Origin: Planotetraspora mira
Lineage (GTDB): Bacteria > Actinomycetota > Actinomycetes > Streptosporangiales > Streptosporangiaceae
DNA: 56,199 bases
Direction of reading: 5' to 3'
NCBI RefSeq assembly: GCF_016863275.1
Contig: NZ_BOOO01000011.1
Location: forward strand, 1 to 56,199
Position numbers and translations under genes: made by a program. Position 1 is the first letter of the stretch, and each line of letters begins with the position of its first letter. Of the stretch, positions 15,875-24,791 are shown in pieces. Under the pieces are notes generated by a model. That model worked only from the letters and a program-made list of their open reading frames with translations. It searched no databases and was not told the DNA's origin.

Positions 15875-16465
15875 GTGAAGAGCGCGAAGCACGGCCGGGA
15901 CGGCCGCACCAGGATCATCGAGGGTGCGCTGCGCAGGTTCAGTCAGGACGGTGTGTCCGCCACGACCCTCGCAAGCCTCCGTGAGGAGAGCGGCGTCAGC
16001 GTGGGAAGTTTCTACCACCACTTCGCGAGCAAGGAACACGTCTTCGGGGTGCTGTACGCCGAGATCCTCCAGGCCTACCAGGAGGCCTTCATCGGCGAAC
16101 TGACCCGTCACGACGACGCCCGGAGCGGGATCGAGGCCATCGTCGCGCTCCACATGGCCTGGTGCGGCGATCATCCGGAGCGGGCGCGACTGCTGATCAG
16201 TGAGCGGCCGCCCAAGCGTGAGGAGCCCGGCGGCCCGGAGGTCAACGACGCGCGGCGGGCGTTCTTCCGCCAGGTCGCCGACTGGTGGAGGCCCCACATG
16301 AAGGAGGGGCTCCTCCAGCCGGTCCACCCGACGATGTGTTACGTCCTGTGGCTCGGGCCGGCCCAGGAGATGTGCCGCCTGTGGTTCGCGGGAGCCCACC
16401 AGCCCACGGAAGAAGAGATCCGCGGGCTCGGCGAGGCCGCCTGGAACAGCCTCCGGATGGCCTGA
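15875..16465 (+). CDS. TetR/AcrR family transcriptional regulator
   Basis: A 196-residue regulator with an N-terminal helix-turn-helix: GRTRIIEGALRRFSQDG, then GVSVGSFYHHFASKEHVFG (residues about 9-57). The C-terminal domain carries two Cys (MAWCGDH, TMCYVLWLGPAQEMC) but no diagnostic ligand motif. GTG start directly after a GGTCA-N4-TGACC palindrome. It is divergent from HxlR and 52 bp upstream of the 2-hydroxyacid dehydrogenase-like gene. Confidence 0.92.
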   Translation: MKSAKHGRDGRTRIIEGALRRFSQDGVSATTLASLREESGVSVGSFYHHFASKEHVFGVLYAEILQAYQEAFIGELTRHDDARSGIEAIVALHMAWCGDHPERARLLISERPPKREEPGGPEVNDARRAFFRQVADWWRPHMKEGLLQPVHPTMCYVLWLGPAQEMCRLWFAGAHQPTEEEIRGLGEAAWNSLRMA

Positions 16466-16504
16466 GGACCGGACCACCCCGATGTGGTGCCGGTTGTGAC
16501 CGGA

Positions 16505-16510
16505 TATCGT
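16505..16510 (+). promoter_or_regulatory. -10 element of a leaderless promoter
   Basis: TATCGT, then seven bases, then the GTG at 16518. No ribosome site is visible. Confidence 0.45.
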
Positions 16511-16517
16511 CTCGATT

Positions 16518-17504
16518 GTGGTATTTGGACATGATCTCGGACGGCCACGGGCGCTCGTCCTGGCCGAACTTCCCGAGCGTGCCCTCGCCCACCTACGTGA
16601 GATCGCCGACATCGTGGAGGAATCCGGAGGCGAGGGCCGGCCGGGCCGCGGGTTCTCCGGCGAGGACCTGGCCGACCTGATCGTCGCGTCGGAGGCGTCG
16701 ATCCTGGTCGTCGCGGGAGACGAGGTGACGGCCCCGGTGCTGGACCTCCCGCTGACCGTCGTCGCCTGCGTCGGGACGGCGGCAGGAGTGGACCTGCGCC
16801 TGGCCGAGCGGCGCGGCGTCCCCGTCTTGTGGGCCCCGGAGCGCGACGCGGACGCGGTGGCCGAGCTGACCATCGGCCTGCTGTTCGCCGTGAGCAGGCA
16901 CATCGCCGCCGGCGACAGGGAGATCCGGAGCGGCGAGGTCTTCAGGGGCGGCGTGACGCCCGGTCACCGGCTCCGCGGCCGGCGCATGGCGGGCTGCACG
17001 TTCGGCATCGTCGGCCTGGGCCGGGTCGGCCGGGCCGTGCGGTGGCGGGCGGAGGGGCTGGGGATGCGGGTCATCGCCGCCGACCCCTTCACGCCAGAGG
17101 CCACCCACGACCTGCGGGACCTGCTGCGAGAGGCCGATGTCGTGTCCCTGCACGTCCCCGTCACGGGGGAGACGCGGACCTTCATCGGCCCCAGCGAGTT
17201 CAACCTGATGAAGAAGGGCGCCATCTATCTGAACACCTCGACGGCGGCCGTCAACGACCTGGCCGCGCTGGTCGACGCGGTCCGCTGGGGTCATCTGGGC
17301 GGTGCGGGCCTCGACCACTTCGAGCGGGAATGGCTGGAGCCGGGGCACCCGATCATGCGCCTGCGGAACGTCGTGCTGACGCCGCACCTCGGCGAGGCCA
17401 CCGACGAGACCGAGCTCAGTCAGGCCGAGTTGCTGGTCGACGACATCGCCAGGCTGCTCCGCGGGGAGGCGCCGCTGCACGCCTGCTGGCCGGCGATGGA
17501 CTGA
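16518..17504 (+). CDS. D-isomer 2-hydroxyacid dehydrogenase homologue without the catalytic Arg
   Basis: A 328-residue protein of the 3-phosphoglycerate dehydrogenase-like family. The NAD-binding motif is GIVGLGRVG (163-171). Of the catalytic triad, Glu269 (in LDHFERE) and His290 (in LTPHLGEAT) are present, but where the family has N-x-(A/S)-R-G the sequence reads LNTSTAAVND, with Thr242 in the place of the substrate-binding Arg. It may use a different substrate or be inactive. The start GTG follows a TATCGT -10 by seven bases. It runs 24 bp upstream of the methyltransferase gene. Confidence 0.87.
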   Translation: MVFGHDLGRPRALVLAELPERALAHLREIADIVEESGGEGRPGRGFSGEDLADLIVASEASILVVAGDEVTAPVLDLPLTVVACVGTAAGVDLRLAERRGVPVLWAPERDADAVAELTIGLLFAVSRHIAAGDREIRSGEVFRGGVTPGHRLRGRRMAGCTFGIVGLGRVGRAVRWRAEGLGMRVIAADPFTPEATHDLRDLLREADVVSLHVPVTGETRTFIGPSEFNLMKKGAIYLNTSTAAVNDLAALVDAVRWGHLGGAGLDHFEREWLEPGHPIMRLRNVVLTPHLGEATDETELSQAELLVDDIARLLRGEAPLHACWPAMD

Positions 17505-17515
17505 TGCGACCGCGA

Positions 17516-17521
17516 TAGATT
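17516..17521 (+). promoter_or_regulatory. -10 element of a leaderless promoter
   Basis: TAGATT, then seven bases, then the GTG at 17529. It overlaps the space after the dehydrogenase gene and gives the methyltransferase its own likely promoter. Confidence 0.55.
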
Positions 17522-17528
17522 TCCTTCC

Positions 17529-19019
17529 GTGCTTCCCCCATCTGACCTGGTCCTGCGGCTCCGCGACGGGTTCGCCGAGGCCGGTTACACGATCGACGGT
17601 GTGCGCGAGCGGCTGGGCGACGTGGCCGCTGCCGCGCTGGCACGTGAGGAGACCGTCCCCGCCCTGCGGGCCACGAGAGACGGCGATCCGCTCGCCACGC
17701 TCATCCGGCTGTGGTGGCTCGGCGCGCCCGTCGAGGCGTCCGCGGCGGCGGGCCTGCCGCTGGACGGCCTGGCCGAGGCGGGCCTGATCGTACGGCTGGG
17801 CGACACCGTGCGCGCCGGGGTCCACCTGCAGCCGTGGGACACGGGCACCGGCGACCCCGCCTGGGTCGTCTCCGACCGGAAGGTCAGGCCGGGGGATCCG
17901 GCGCTGCGGCCCGACCATGTCGTCGGGGCAGGCGGCGCTTCGGCCAACCTCGCCCAGTTCGCGGCCGGCGGGCCGGTCGGCAGGGCGCTCGATCTGGGCA
18001 CGGGATGCGGCGTCCAGGTGCTGCACCTCGCCGGCCGTGCCGACGAGATCGTCGCGACCGATGTGAACGGCAGGGCCCTCGAACTGGCCCGGCTGAGCTG
18101 GCTGCTGTCCGGCGTCTCCGGCGTTTCCGGCGTCTCCGGGGTCGACGCCCGGGAGGGCTCGATGTACGACCCCGTCGACGGGGAGTCGTTCGACCTCGTC
18201 GTCTCGAACCCGCCCTTCGTGATCTCGCCGGCGGGCCGGTTCTCCTATCGCGAGTCGGGTTTCCAGGGCGACGACTTCTGCCGTGATCTCGTCCGGCGCA
18301 CGCCCCGCCATCTCGACCAGGACGGCCACGGCCGGTTCCTGGCCAACTGGCTGCACGTCAAGGGGGAGGACTGGCGCGACAGGGTGGGCGGCTGGCTGAC
18401 CGAGACCGGCTGCGACGGCTGGGCCGTACAGCGTGACGTGCAGGATCCGGCCGAATACGTGGAGCTGTGGCTGCGCGACTCGGCCGAGCAGGGCACGGCG
18501 GCCTATCGGGAGCGCTACGACGAGTGGCTGTCGTGGTTCGAGTCGCTGGACGTCACCGGCATCGGCTTGGGCTGGATCGCCCTGCACAACTCGGGCTCGA
18601 TGGACCCCGTGGTGCGGGTGGAGGAGCTGACCCATCGAGTCGAGCTTCCCGTCGGGCAGTACGTGGGCGACGTGCTCGGCGCGATCGGGACAGGCCATCG
18701 GATCTCGGATGAGGACCTGCTCGACGCCTACCTCACGGTGGCCGGGGAGATCGTCGAGGAGCGCACCGGGGTGCCGGGGGCCGAGGACCCGTCACGGATC
18801 GTCCTGCGGCAGACCCGGGGGCTGTGCCGTACGGCGACGGTCGGAACGGTGGAGGCCGCCCTCGCCGGAGCGTGCGACGGCGACCTGCCCGTACGGCCGC
18901 TGCTGGCCGCCATCGCGGAGATCATCGACGCCGACCCCGCCGAACTGCTGGAACGTGCGCCCGGCGCACTGCGCACGCTCGTCGCCGAGGGCTTCCTCAG
19001 GGTTGCAAACACGCGTTGA
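17529..19019 (+). CDS. Class I SAM-dependent methyltransferase (HemK/RsmC-like)
   Basis: A 496-residue protein. Residues about 1-140 are an N-terminal domain of winged-helix character; the methyltransferase fold follows with motif I at LDLGTGCGVQVLHLA, motif II VATDVNGRALELA and the NPPF tetrapeptide in VVSNPPFVISP, typical of enzymes that methylate exocyclic or amide nitrogens (rRNA, DNA or Gln). A C-terminal domain of about 200 residues lacks a known motif. This three-part layout is common to actinobacterial RsmC/HemK-like proteins. A short in-frame repeat encodes GVSGVSGVSGV just after motif II. Confidence 0.9.
   Translation: MLPPSDLVLRLRDGFAEAGYTIDGVRERLGDVAAAALAREETVPALRATRDGDPLATLIRLWWLGAPVEASAAAGLPLDGLAEAGLIVRLGDTVRAGVHLQPWDTGTGDPAWVVSDRKVRPGDPALRPDHVVGAGGASANLAQFAAGGPVGRALDLGTGCGVQVLHLAGRADEIVATDVNGRALELARLSWLLSGVSGVSGVSGVDAREGSMYDPVDGESFDLVVSNPPFVISPAGRFSYRESGFQGDDFCRDLVRRTPRHLDQDGHGRFLANWLHVKGEDWRDRVGGWLTETGCDGWAVQRDVQDPAEYVELWLRDSAEQGTAAYRERYDEWLSWFESLDVTGIGLGWIALHNSGSMDPVVRVEELTHRVELPVGQYVGDVLGAIGTGHRISDEDLLDAYLTVAGEIVEERTGVPGAEDPSRIVLRQTRGLCRTATVGTVEAALAGACDGDLPVRPLLAAIAEIIDADPAELLERAPGALRTLVAEGFLRVANTR
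18111..18137 (+). repeat. Three 9-bp repeats inside the methyltransferase gene
   Basis: GGCGTCTCC, GGCGTTTCC, GGCGTCTCC in frame, giving a Gly-Val-Ser repeat in a loop of the methyltransferase fold. Confidence 0.85.
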
Positions 19020-19291
19020 TCGGACGTTGACCACCGCGGCCCACTCTGGTGATGGGCACGGGTCTGGGGGGCAACGAGATCCGGACCAAGTCCGGCTGGT
19101 CGTCATGCGAGGCGGCTGGCCGTCACCGGGCGCTCCGGACACAACCGGGCCCCTGTCGTCCGGTGACGGTCTGACGACCGGCCGGGCGATCCCCCACCCC
19201 CCAGCGCGGGCTACGGAACCGGCCCGCGCGGACGCCGGAAGCGGAGACCACGGTGATCAACCACACCCGGATGACGCGCTTGGACGACGAC
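19020..19291. other. Convergent intergenic region
   Basis: It separates the ends of the methyltransferase and the AfsR-like gene. Short GC-rich inverted segments exist (for example TCGTC/GACGA near 19160) but none is a convincing terminator. I see no gene. Confidence 0.4.
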
Positions 19292-22285
19292 CTACGTCTC
19301 GACCTGGTCGAACTCCCGCAGGAGGATCCGGATGTCCTCGGCCTCCGGGGATCCGAGCCTGCTGAAGATGTCGAGGGCCTTGGTTAACGCGTCCCTGCCG
19401 CGCGGCAACTCGCCCGCGCCGCGCAGGGCCTTCCCCAGCGCGGTCAGCGACTGCGCCTCGCCGTACGGGTGAGTGATCTCCCGGCTGACGGTCAGCGCCT
19501 GCTCCGCGTGGCGTGCCGCCTCGGCGAACCGGCCCGCGGAGATGAAGGTCGCCGCGAGGCGGTAGCACACCCGCTGCTCCCAGACGCGCTGGTTGCTGGC
19601 GCGGAAGAAGGACAGGCACTCGGCGTGATGGACGACGGCCTCGTTGAGCCGGCCGACGTAGGACAAGACGATGCCGAGGTGGTAGCGGGCGCGGGCGATC
19701 CCGGCGCCGCTCCCGATCTCGGTGAACATGGCGAGGCCGCGCTCGGAGACCGCGATGGCGTCGTCCGGGCGTCCCAGGCCGAGGTGGTCGCGGGCCGAGT
19801 AGCTCAGGGCGAGGGCCTCACCCGCCGGGTTGCCGACCTGCCGGTAGACCGTGGTCGCGCGGTCGAACCATTCGAGGGCCTCGACGTGGCGGCGCTGCCG
19901 TCCGGCCACGACGGCCAGGGCGTTGCAGGTCTCCCCGAGCACGATCCGGTCCCCGGTCTCCTCGCCGATCGCCCGCGCGCCGAGGAAGCGGTGCTCGGCG
20001 TCGTCGAGCCGGTTCGCCCCGAAGAGCACGCGGCCGAGCACGTACGCGCAGCGCATCTCGCTGTGGCGGTCGCCGACTCGCTGCGCGGCGGCCAGCATGA
20101 GCGCCCCCCGCTGCTCGAACTCGCGCTGGTTGGTCCCCGACTCCAGCAGCGGCTCCATGGCGAGCAGCAGGTCGGCGGCGGGCAGCAGGTCGTCCGCAGA
20201 GCCGGCGGACTCCGCGGCGTGGCCGATGGCGGCGAACAGGTCCTCGGCCTCCGCCGACAACCAGGCCACCGCCTCGTCCGCGGACGCGAACGTGTGGCCC
20301 CGGACGCCGACGTCGACCAGGCTGTCGGCGATCGCGCTGCCCTCGTAGGCCAGGCGGTGCGCCGACCTGGAGGAGGCCAGGTAGAACCCGAGAAGCCGCC
20401 GCAGGGCAAGTGTCCGCTCGGCCGGAGTGTCGGTCTCCTCGGCCTTGCGGCGCGCGAAGAGCTTGAGCAGGTCGTGGAAGCGATAGCGGCCGGGGGCCGG
20501 CGCCTCGAGCAGGCTGGCGTCGACGAGCGACTCCAGCAGGTCCTCGGCCTCGAACGGGCTGAGATCGAGCACGGCCGCCGCGGCGAACGTGGAGATGTCC
20601 GATCCGTTCGGCAGGGACAGCAGGCGGAACGCGCGGGCCTGGTGGTGGTCGAGCTGGCCGTATCCCAGGGCGAAGGTGGCGGAGACCGCGAGGTTGCCGA
20701 TCTTCATCTCATCGAGCCTGCGGCGCTCATCGGCCAGCCGGGGGACCAGGGACGCCACCGTCCAGGACGGGCGCGCCGCGAGCCGGGACGCCACGATGCG
20801 CACCGCCAGCGGCAGGAAGCCGCAGGCGGCGACCACGTCCATGGCGGGGGCGCGCTCCGCGGCCACCCGGTCGGGCCCCGCGACCGCCGACAGCAGCGAG
20901 AGCGCCTCGTCGGGCTCCATCACGTCGAGGTCGATGAGCCGGGCCGCGGGCAGGTCGGCCAGCTTGCTGCGGCCTGTCACGATCGCCGCGCACCCCGTCG
21001 AGCCGGGCAGCAGATGCTCGACCTGCTCGGCGTCGCGGGCGTTGTCGAGCAGCACCAGCATGCGACGGTCGGCCAGCAGCGAGCGGAACAGCGCCGACCG
21101 CTCCGCCAGACCGTCGGGTATGACGTCGACCGGGATGCCGAGGGCGCGCAGGAAGGCCACCAGTGCGGTCTCGGGCGGCGTGGGCTCGTTGCCGTATCCC
21201 CGCAGGTCGGCGTAGAGCTGGCCGTCGGGGAACAGATCCTCGGCCAGGTGGGCCACGTGGACGGCGAGCGTGGTCTTGCCCACGCCGCCGATGCCGGACA
21301 CCGCGGCGACCGGCACGCCCTCTCCGCCGCCGAGAAGCGTCAGCAGCCGGTTGACCAGGCTCTTGCGGCCGGTGAAGTCCGTGACGGCGGCGGGAAGCTG
21401 GGCGGGCTTGGGCATCTCGACGACCGGCTCCGCCTCGGCCTGGTCCTCTTCCGTCGGCTCGGCCGGGGCCTGCCGTACGGGCTCGGCCGGTTTGGCGGGC
21501 GCCAGCGACGGGTCGGCCGCCAGGATGCGGCGGTGCAGGTCCGTCAGCTCGGTCCCCGGCTCGATGCCGAGCTCGTCGATCAGCGCGTTCCGGGTGTCGG
21601 TGAAGACGGACAGCGCCTCCGCCTGCCGCCCGCACCGGTAGTAGGCGAGCATGAGCTGGGCCCGTAACCGCTCACGGAGCGGATGTTGCGCGGTGAGGGC
21701 GATCAGTTCCGACACCACGTCGGCGTGCCTGCCGAGCTCCAGGTCGAGCTCCATCAACGCCTCGACGGTGCCGATGCGGCGCTCGATGAGCCGGTCGCGC
21801 TGCTGCTCGGCGTACGGTCCGACCGCCCCGGCGAGCGGCTCGCCCGACCACAGCCCGAGCGCGCCCCGCAGGAGTTCGGCCGCGTGATCGGCCTTCCCGG
21901 AACGGCGGGCGGTCTCGGCCGCGGAGGTCTCCCGCTGGAAGACGCCGAGGTCGAGCCACGCGGGCTCGACGCGCAGGGCGTAGCCGCGCCCGACGGAGGT
22001 GAGCAGCTCAGGACGAGTGCGACGGGATCGGTCGGGTTCGAGGACCGTGCGAAGGCGCGAGACGTAGGTGCGCAGGGCGCCGAGCGCCCGCGGGGGAGCG
22101 TCCTCTCCCCAGACCGCGTCGATCAGCTCGCCCGGCGTGGCCGCCCTGCCCTCACGGAGGAGCAGCATCGCGAGGATGGAGCGTTGCAAGGGCGTTCCCA
22201 GGTCGAGCTCGACGCCGTCGCGCCAGGCGAGGACGGGTCCGAGCACGGCGAAGCGAAGGCCGTTCTCGGTGGCGTCACCTGGCAT
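19292..22285 (-). CDS. AfsR/SARP-type regulator with NB-ARC and TPR domains
   Basis: A 997-residue regulator. It has an OmpR-type winged helix-turn-helix (about 9-105; LGTPLQRSILAMLLL, ending SVGRGYALRV), a bacterial transcriptional activation domain (about 110-258; CGRQAEALSVFTDTRNALI), an acidic/Pro-rich linker, an NB-ARC/STAND ATPase with P-loop GIGGVGKTT at 331-339, and C-terminal TPR-like repeats from about 700. Such proteins activate secondary-metabolism and development genes. I chose the ATG at 22285 because the DNA-binding domain begins right after it; longer readings run through a terminator hairpin. No biosynthetic cluster is next to it. Confidence 0.93.
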   Translation of the reverse strand: MPGDATENGLRFAVLGPVLAWRDGVELDLGTPLQRSILAMLLLREGRAATPGELIDAVWGEDAPPRALGALRTYVSRLRTVLEPDRSRRTRPELLTSVGRGYALRVEPAWLDLGVFQRETSAAETARRSGKADHAAELLRGALGLWSGEPLAGAVGPYAEQQRDRLIERRIGTVEALMELDLELGRHADVVSELIALTAQHPLRERLRAQLMLAYYRCGRQAEALSVFTDTRNALIDELGIEPGTELTDLHRRILAADPSLAPAKPAEPVRQAPAEPTEEDQAEAEPVVEMPKPAQLPAAVTDFTGRKSLVNRLLTLLGGGEGVPVAAVSGIGGVGKTTLAVHVAHLAEDLFPDGQLYADLRGYGNEPTPPETALVAFLRALGIPVDVIPDGLAERSALFRSLLADRRMLVLLDNARDAEQVEHLLPGSTGCAAIVTGRSKLADLPAARLIDLDVMEPDEALSLLSAVAGPDRVAAERAPAMDVVAACGFLPLAVRIVASRLAARPSWTVASLVPRLADERRRLDEMKIGNLAVSATFALGYGQLDHHQARAFRLLSLPNGSDISTFAAAAVLDLSPFEAEDLLESLVDASLLEAPAPGRYRFHDLLKLFARRKAEETDTPAERTLALRRLLGFYLASSRSAHRLAYEGSAIADSLVDVGVRGHTFASADEAVAWLSAEAEDLFAAIGHAAESAGSADDLLPAADLLLAMEPLLESGTNQREFEQRGALMLAAAQRVGDRHSEMRCAYVLGRVLFGANRLDDAEHRFLGARAIGEETGDRIVLGETCNALAVVAGRQRRHVEALEWFDRATTVYRQVGNPAGEALALSYSARDHLGLGRPDDAIAVSERGLAMFTEIGSGAGIARARYHLGIVLSYVGRLNEAVVHHAECLSFFRASNQRVWEQRVCYRLAATFISAGRFAEAARHAEQALTVSREITHPYGEAQSLTALGKALRGAGELPRGRDALTKALDIFSRLGSPEAEDIRILLREFDQVET

Positions 22286-22374
22286 GTGCCCTTGTCTCCC
22301 AATAACAATTTTCCGACCAAATGATAGATCCCGGAGCGCTTGTCCAATAGTGAGGGGGGCTCTCGTTAACCGAA

Positions 22375-22403
22375 GCGTTGATTCGCCGTCAATCGGGCGT
22401 TGA
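22375..22403. promoter_or_regulatory. Two GCGTTGA heptamers 22 bp apart upstream of the SARP gene
   Basis: GCGTTGA at 22375-22381 and 22397-22403. SARP-type winged-helix domains bind heptamer direct repeats at 11- or 22-bp steps, so this may be an autoregulatory site about 90-118 bp from the start. Confidence 0.35.
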
Positions 22404-22427
22404 GCCCTGATTGGGATGTTGTGACCG

Positions 22428-22464
22428 TGAGGCGGTGGCCCCTGCGGGGGCGGCCACCGCCTCA
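22428..22464 (-). terminator. 13-bp-stem hairpin after GNAT gene
   Basis: TGAGGCGGTGGCC pairs perfectly with GGCCACCGCCTCA over an 11-base loop. It lies 90 bp past the GNAT stop and upstream of the AfsR-like promoter, on the same strand. Confidence 0.75.
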
Positions 22465-22553
22465 CGCAGCTGATATGGGAGGGCGGAGGTCGCCCGGGTA
22501 CGGCGCGGCCCGCCCCTTTCCGACGGAGCCGCGCCGATTCGCAGGATCGGCGA

Positions 22554-23216
22554 TCAGGCCGCTTCCACTTCCACTTCCTCTTCCACGAGGCCCAGCCTCG
22601 CGAGGAGCCGTTCTCGAACGGTGGGCCATTCGAGGTCGAGGATGGAGTAGTACGCCGTATCTCGGACCGTGTCGTCGGCGCCTCGGCTGTCCGCCCGTCG
22701 CACACCGTCAAGTTGTGCGCCGAGGGCTTCGATGGCGGCCCGGGATCGGGTGTTGCGTACGTCGGCCTTGAGGGTGATCCGGTGAACCTGCCAGGTCTCG
22801 AAGGCGTGCGAGAGCATCAGGAACTTGCTCTCCCGGTTGACTCCGGTCCCCTGGGCCGCGGCCGCGAGCCAGGTGTAACCGATGTCCGCCACGGACGGGA
22901 CCTCGCCGATCTTCCCCTTGGCGCCCGGAGGCCAGGGCATGGGGCCCTGCCAGTACTCGAGGTTCATCAGACGGGTGGCACCGACGATTCGGTCGGTGTG
23001 CAGCCACCGAATGGCGAAGGGCATCGTGCGGCCCTCCGCGTGCTCAGCCAGAGCGGCCTCCACGTAGGAGACCATCTCATCCCGGCCTGCGGGAACGCGA
23101 GTGAAGGCATACGTGGAGCGGTCTTCATTCGCAGCGGCGACGAGCTCGTCGATCACCGCCAGGCTGAGCGGTTCCAGGCGCACGGAGCGCCCGGACAGGG
23201 TGACAAAAGCGGGCAT
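22554..23216 (-). CDS. GNAT family N-acetyltransferase (RimJ/RimL-like)
   Basis: A 220-residue acetyltransferase: VTLSGRSVRLEPLSLAVIDEL at the N-terminus, IGYTWLAAAAQGTGVNRESK as the acetyl-CoA binding region (the Q-x-x-G-x-G/A motif appears as AQGTGVN), and RITLKADVRNTRSRAAIEALGA, a strong RimJ/RimL hallmark. The C-terminus is acidic (EEEVEVEAA), encoded by a short GAAGTG-like repeat. An in-frame GTG lies two codons before the chosen ATG; neither has a clear ribosome site. Confidence 0.88.
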   Translation of the reverse strand: MPAFVTLSGRSVRLEPLSLAVIDELVAAANEDRSTYAFTRVPAGRDEMVSYVEAALAEHAEGRTMPFAIRWLHTDRIVGATRLMNLEYWQGPMPWPPGAKGKIGEVPSVADIGYTWLAAAAQGTGVNRESKFLMLSHAFETWQVHRITLKADVRNTRSRAAIEALGAQLDGVRRADSRGADDTVRDTAYYSILDLEWPTVRERLLARLGLVEEEVEVEAA

Positions 23217-23434
23217 GAGCACATGATGGGGGCTCGGAAAGATGCCTGGTACTAAATGACACGAGACATCTTGTAGTGGCTCAGGTTAAGCCCTGGGATG
23301 GATGGTAAAACCGCAGGTCAGACGGGTGAATTCGGACCGCTCAGCCAGGGGTTCCAGGTAAAGATTTGGGCAAAGATCACACACATCCCCGAGGCGCCTC
23401 GTCGAAGGGTCCGGCGTTCCCTGTCGGAGGCGTC

Positions 23435-24697
23435 TCACGCGGCCGTTCCGGTGCGTGCGCCGCCTCCGGAACGCTCGCCGCCACACCTGCCGAGCCCTTC
23501 GAGCGCCTCGTCCAGATGTCTGAGGGAGGCGTCGATCCAGGGCAGTCGCAGCGGGTCGTCCGCGTGCAGGGCCGCAAGTCGCTGCTCGGCCGTCTCGCCG
23601 TACAGCAGGCTGGTGGCGACCCTGATCCTGTTCGTATGTGGACGGTCGCCAAAAGCCGTCCCGGGCAGGACGGCGACGCCGTGCTTCTCGATCAGTTCGG
23701 CGGCGAGTTCTGTCGACGACGCGAACGACGATATTTCGGGGTAAATGTAGAAGCCGCCTTGCGGTGGCTCCACGCGGGCGCCGGATCGGACGAAGCGGTC
23801 GGCGACGGCGCGGACCACGATTCCGTGCAGCCGCCGGCTGTCGGCCACCCGGCGCACCAGTTCGGCCGGCTCGCCGAACGCGTACGCGGCGGCTTGCTGC
23901 ACGGGGGCGGGTGAGGTCGACCAGATCTCGCTGGCCAGCGCGAGCAGCCGGTCGCGGAGGCCTGCCCCGGGCAGCCGGGCCGTCCCGGTCCGCCAGCCGC
24001 CGAGCGCGAGGCTCTTGCTGAGCCCGGTCGTGATGACCGTGCGCTCGGGGGCGAAATCGGCCGGGCTGGCGAACACGGCGGCAGGATCGTGCACGAGGTC
24101 CCGGTAGATCTCGTCCGAGATGATGATCAGGTCCAGCTCCCGTGCCAGGACGGCCAGCCTCCGGACGGTCTCCGGTCTCGCGAGCCTGCCTGTGGGGTTG
24201 TCGGGCAGGGTGACCAGCACCGATCTGACGGCACGGCCTCGCGACCTGGCCTCGGACACGGCCGGGCCGAGCAGGTCCGGGTCCGGAACGCCTCCCTCGC
24301 CGGGGGGCGGGGGCAGCAGGATGGGCCGCACGCCGACGATCTCGGCCTGGGCGGCGTAGCTCACCCAACTCGGCATCGGCAGGACGACGTCGCCGCCGAG
24401 AGCGAGGAGCAGGCCGAACAGCAGGGCCTTGCTGCCGGGGCCGCACACCACCAGGTCGGGGTCCGTGGGCAGACCGCGCCGCCCCCAGTAGCCGGCGGCC
24501 GACTCCCTCAGCGCGGCGGACCCCGCGACCTGGCCGTAGCCGTTGTTCCCGCTGGCCTCGGAGAGCCTGTTCCGCAGTGCCGGGTGCACGGGCAGGCCCG
24601 CTTCCCCGAAGGCGAGGTTGAGGACGCGGTGCCCAGCGCGGCGCCTTCGGACGATGTCCTCGTTCGCCGCCAATGTCGCTGAAAGGATGACATTCAC
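23435..24697 (-). CDS. Fold-type I PLP-dependent aminotransferase
   Basis: A 420-residue aspartate-aminotransferase-like enzyme. Signature segments are NGYGQVAGSAALRES for substrate binding, TLPDNPTGR for the N-P-T-G cofactor contact, LDLIIISDEIYRDL for the Asp/Tyr contacts to PLP, and the Schiff-base Lys in TTGLSKSLALGGWRTG. The C-terminal GGFYIYPE and NRIRVAT (substrate carboxylate Arg) are also present. The GTG at 24697 has GGAGG four bases upstream, which decides the start. It is divergent from a LysR regulator, 94 bp away, a layout that usually means direct control. Confidence 0.93.
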   Translation of the reverse strand: MNVILSATLAANEDIVRRRRAGHRVLNLAFGEAGLPVHPALRNRLSEASGNNGYGQVAGSAALRESAAGYWGRRGLPTDPDLVVCGPGSKALLFGLLLALGGDVVLPMPSWVSYAAQAEIVGVRPILLPPPPGEGGVPDPDLLGPAVSEARSRGRAVRSVLVTLPDNPTGRLARPETVRRLAVLARELDLIIISDEIYRDLVHDPAAVFASPADFAPERTVITTGLSKSLALGGWRTGTARLPGAGLRDRLLALASEIWSTSPAPVQQAAAYAFGEPAELVRRVADSRRLHGIVVRAVADRFVRSGARVEPPQGGFYIYPEISSFASSTELAAELIEKHGVAVLPGTAFGDRPHTNRIRVATSLLYGETAEQRLAALHADDPLRLPWIDASLRHLDEALEGLGRCGGERSGGGARTGTAA

Positions 24698-24716
24698 TAT
24701 GCCTCCAGATATTGGC

Positions 24717-24726
24717 GGAACGTTCC
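24717..24726. promoter_or_regulatory. Palindrome GGAACGTTCC in divergent promoter region
   Basis: A perfect 10-bp palindrome between the aminotransferase and LysR genes. LysR regulators usually bind T-N11-A dyads, so this could be part of the LysR site or bind another protein. Confidence 0.4.
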
Positions 24727-24791
24727 CAGGGTCTCGGGGTATAGGCATCAGCACAAGCGAGGCTTTCAGGTGCCGGGAGTAAGGAAGACCG

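Noticed and set aside
22286-22711. Longer N-terminus of the AfsR-like protein
   Set aside because: It reads through the terminator hairpin at 22428-22464 and overlaps the GNAT gene; the DNA-binding domain starts right after the ATG at 22285.
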